5,044 nucleotides of DNA from SKKL01 sp046543225 (GTDB taxonomy: Bacteria; Actinomycetota; Acidimicrobiia; Acidimicrobiales; SKKL01): NCBI GenBank assembly GCA_046543225.1, contig JBKGZW010000193.1:1-5044 (forward strand). The letters are read 5' to 3'. Each line of letters starts with the position of its first letter. Positions within the stretch are counted from its first letter, which is position 1. Made by a program: the position numbers and the translations under genes. Positions 4,719 through 5,044 of the stretch are shown in pieces. Under the pieces are notes generated by a model that was given only the letters and a program-made list of their open reading frames with translations, was not told the DNA's origin and did no database searches.

Positions 4719-5044
4719 GTGCTCGACCATGTGTCGATCCAGTGTGCCGACGTGCCGGTCAGCTCCGAGTTCTACGACGCGGTGCTGGCGCCGCTCGGCG
4801 TCTCCAGGGTCTTGGACTTCGGCGCGGTGATCGGGTACGGCATCGGTGCAAAGCCCAGCTTCTGGCTGGGTCCTCTGGTCGACCAGGGCACCAACCGGCC
4901 GATCCACATCGCCTTCGCCGCTGTCGACCGCGAGGCGGTGCGGGCCTTCTTCGGGGCCGCGGTCGTGGCGGGCGCCGAGGCGTTGCACAACCCACGGGCG
5001 TGGCCGGAGTACCACCCCGGCTACTACGCCGCGTTCGTGCGAGA
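4719..5044 (+). CDS. VOC family (glyoxalase/bleomycin resistance-like) protein, 3' end cut by window
   Basis: 108 complete codons are visible. The N-terminus MLDHVSIQCADVPVSSEFYDAVLAPLG is a typical vicinal-oxygen-chelate module start: beta strand with H4, then the helix carrying the FYDAVLAPLG motif. It continues with FGAVIGYGIGAKPSFWLGP, then IHIAFAAVDREAVRAFFGAAVVAGAEALHNP with H63 in the family's second metal-ligand position, and breaks off in HPGYYAAFVR. Relatives usually continue with an Asp-Pro-Asp-Gly segment and a metal-binding Glu, so I estimate about 20 residues are missing. Proteins of this type bind a divalent metal in a cytoplasmic beta-alpha-beta-beta-beta fold; the substrate cannot be told. 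GTG 4719 is preferred because the domain starts there and a -10-like box sits seven bases upstream. The same frame is open back to ATG 4635, adding 28 residues that do not look like the family. Confidence 0.85.
   Translation, partial: MLDHVSIQCADVPVSSEFYDAVLAPLGVSRVLDFGAVIGYGIGAKPSFWLGPLVDQGTNRPIHIAFAAVDREAVRAFFGAAVVAGAEALHNPRAWPEYHPGYYAAFVR

Noticed and set aside
4626..5015. Upstream extension of the DUF1697 frame to 5015
   Set aside because: The extra 130 residues are antisense to the VOC gene. DUF1697 proteins begin a few residues before the LRGxNxGG motif, which places the start at 4625 or 4613.

Overview
The window is GC-rich, densely coding bacterial chromosome. It holds three well-recognised housekeeping genes on the + strand, two genes on the - strand, and the start of another + strand gene that runs off the right edge. 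Gene content, strong G/C preference at third codon positions, and start regions with a TAnnnT box but no Shine-Dalgarno sequence suggest a high-GC actinobacterium. A lineage near the Acidimicrobiia is my guess. It is an inference from style and not from a marker gene.

Left half (1-3195): rimO (ribosomal protein S12 methylthiotransferase), pgsA (phosphatidylglycerophosphate synthase family) and cinA (competence/damage-inducible CinA with an NMN-amidase-type C-terminal domain) follow one another on the + strand. This gene order is widespread in Gram-positive bacteria. rimO and pgsA are 13 bp apart and probably share a transcript. cinA has a 60-bp upstream gap with its own promoter-like box. The three proteins act in different processes (ribosome modification, anionic phospholipid synthesis, pyridine nucleotide salvage), so the cluster looks like a conserved housekeeping block and not one pathway. 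recA, a common next gene, is absent here.

Middle (3196-4073): a long imperfect hairpin lies between cinA and a convergent - strand gene. That gene encodes a 193-residue, very acidic, Ala/Glu-rich protein with one N-terminal hydrophobic segment and two Glu-X repeat blocks. I do not recognise it. It is the least ordinary gene in the window. Its 207-bp upstream region has short repeats and hairpins but no gene I can support.

Right (4074-5044): a DUF1697 family protein on the - strand faces away from a VOC (glyoxalase/bleomycin-resistance fold) protein on the + strand. They are separated by a 93-bp divergent start region, and the VOC gene is cut by the window end.

Three + strand genes (rimO, cinA, VOC) carry the same GGTAG(G/C)(C/T)T box 7-9 bases before the start codon and lack a Shine-Dalgarno sequence, the pattern expected of leaderless transcripts. 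pgsA, which lies inside an operon, and the acidic-protein gene do have Shine-Dalgarno-like sequences. I found no tRNA, rRNA, CRISPR, insertion sequence or phage gene, and no convincing new multi-gene system.
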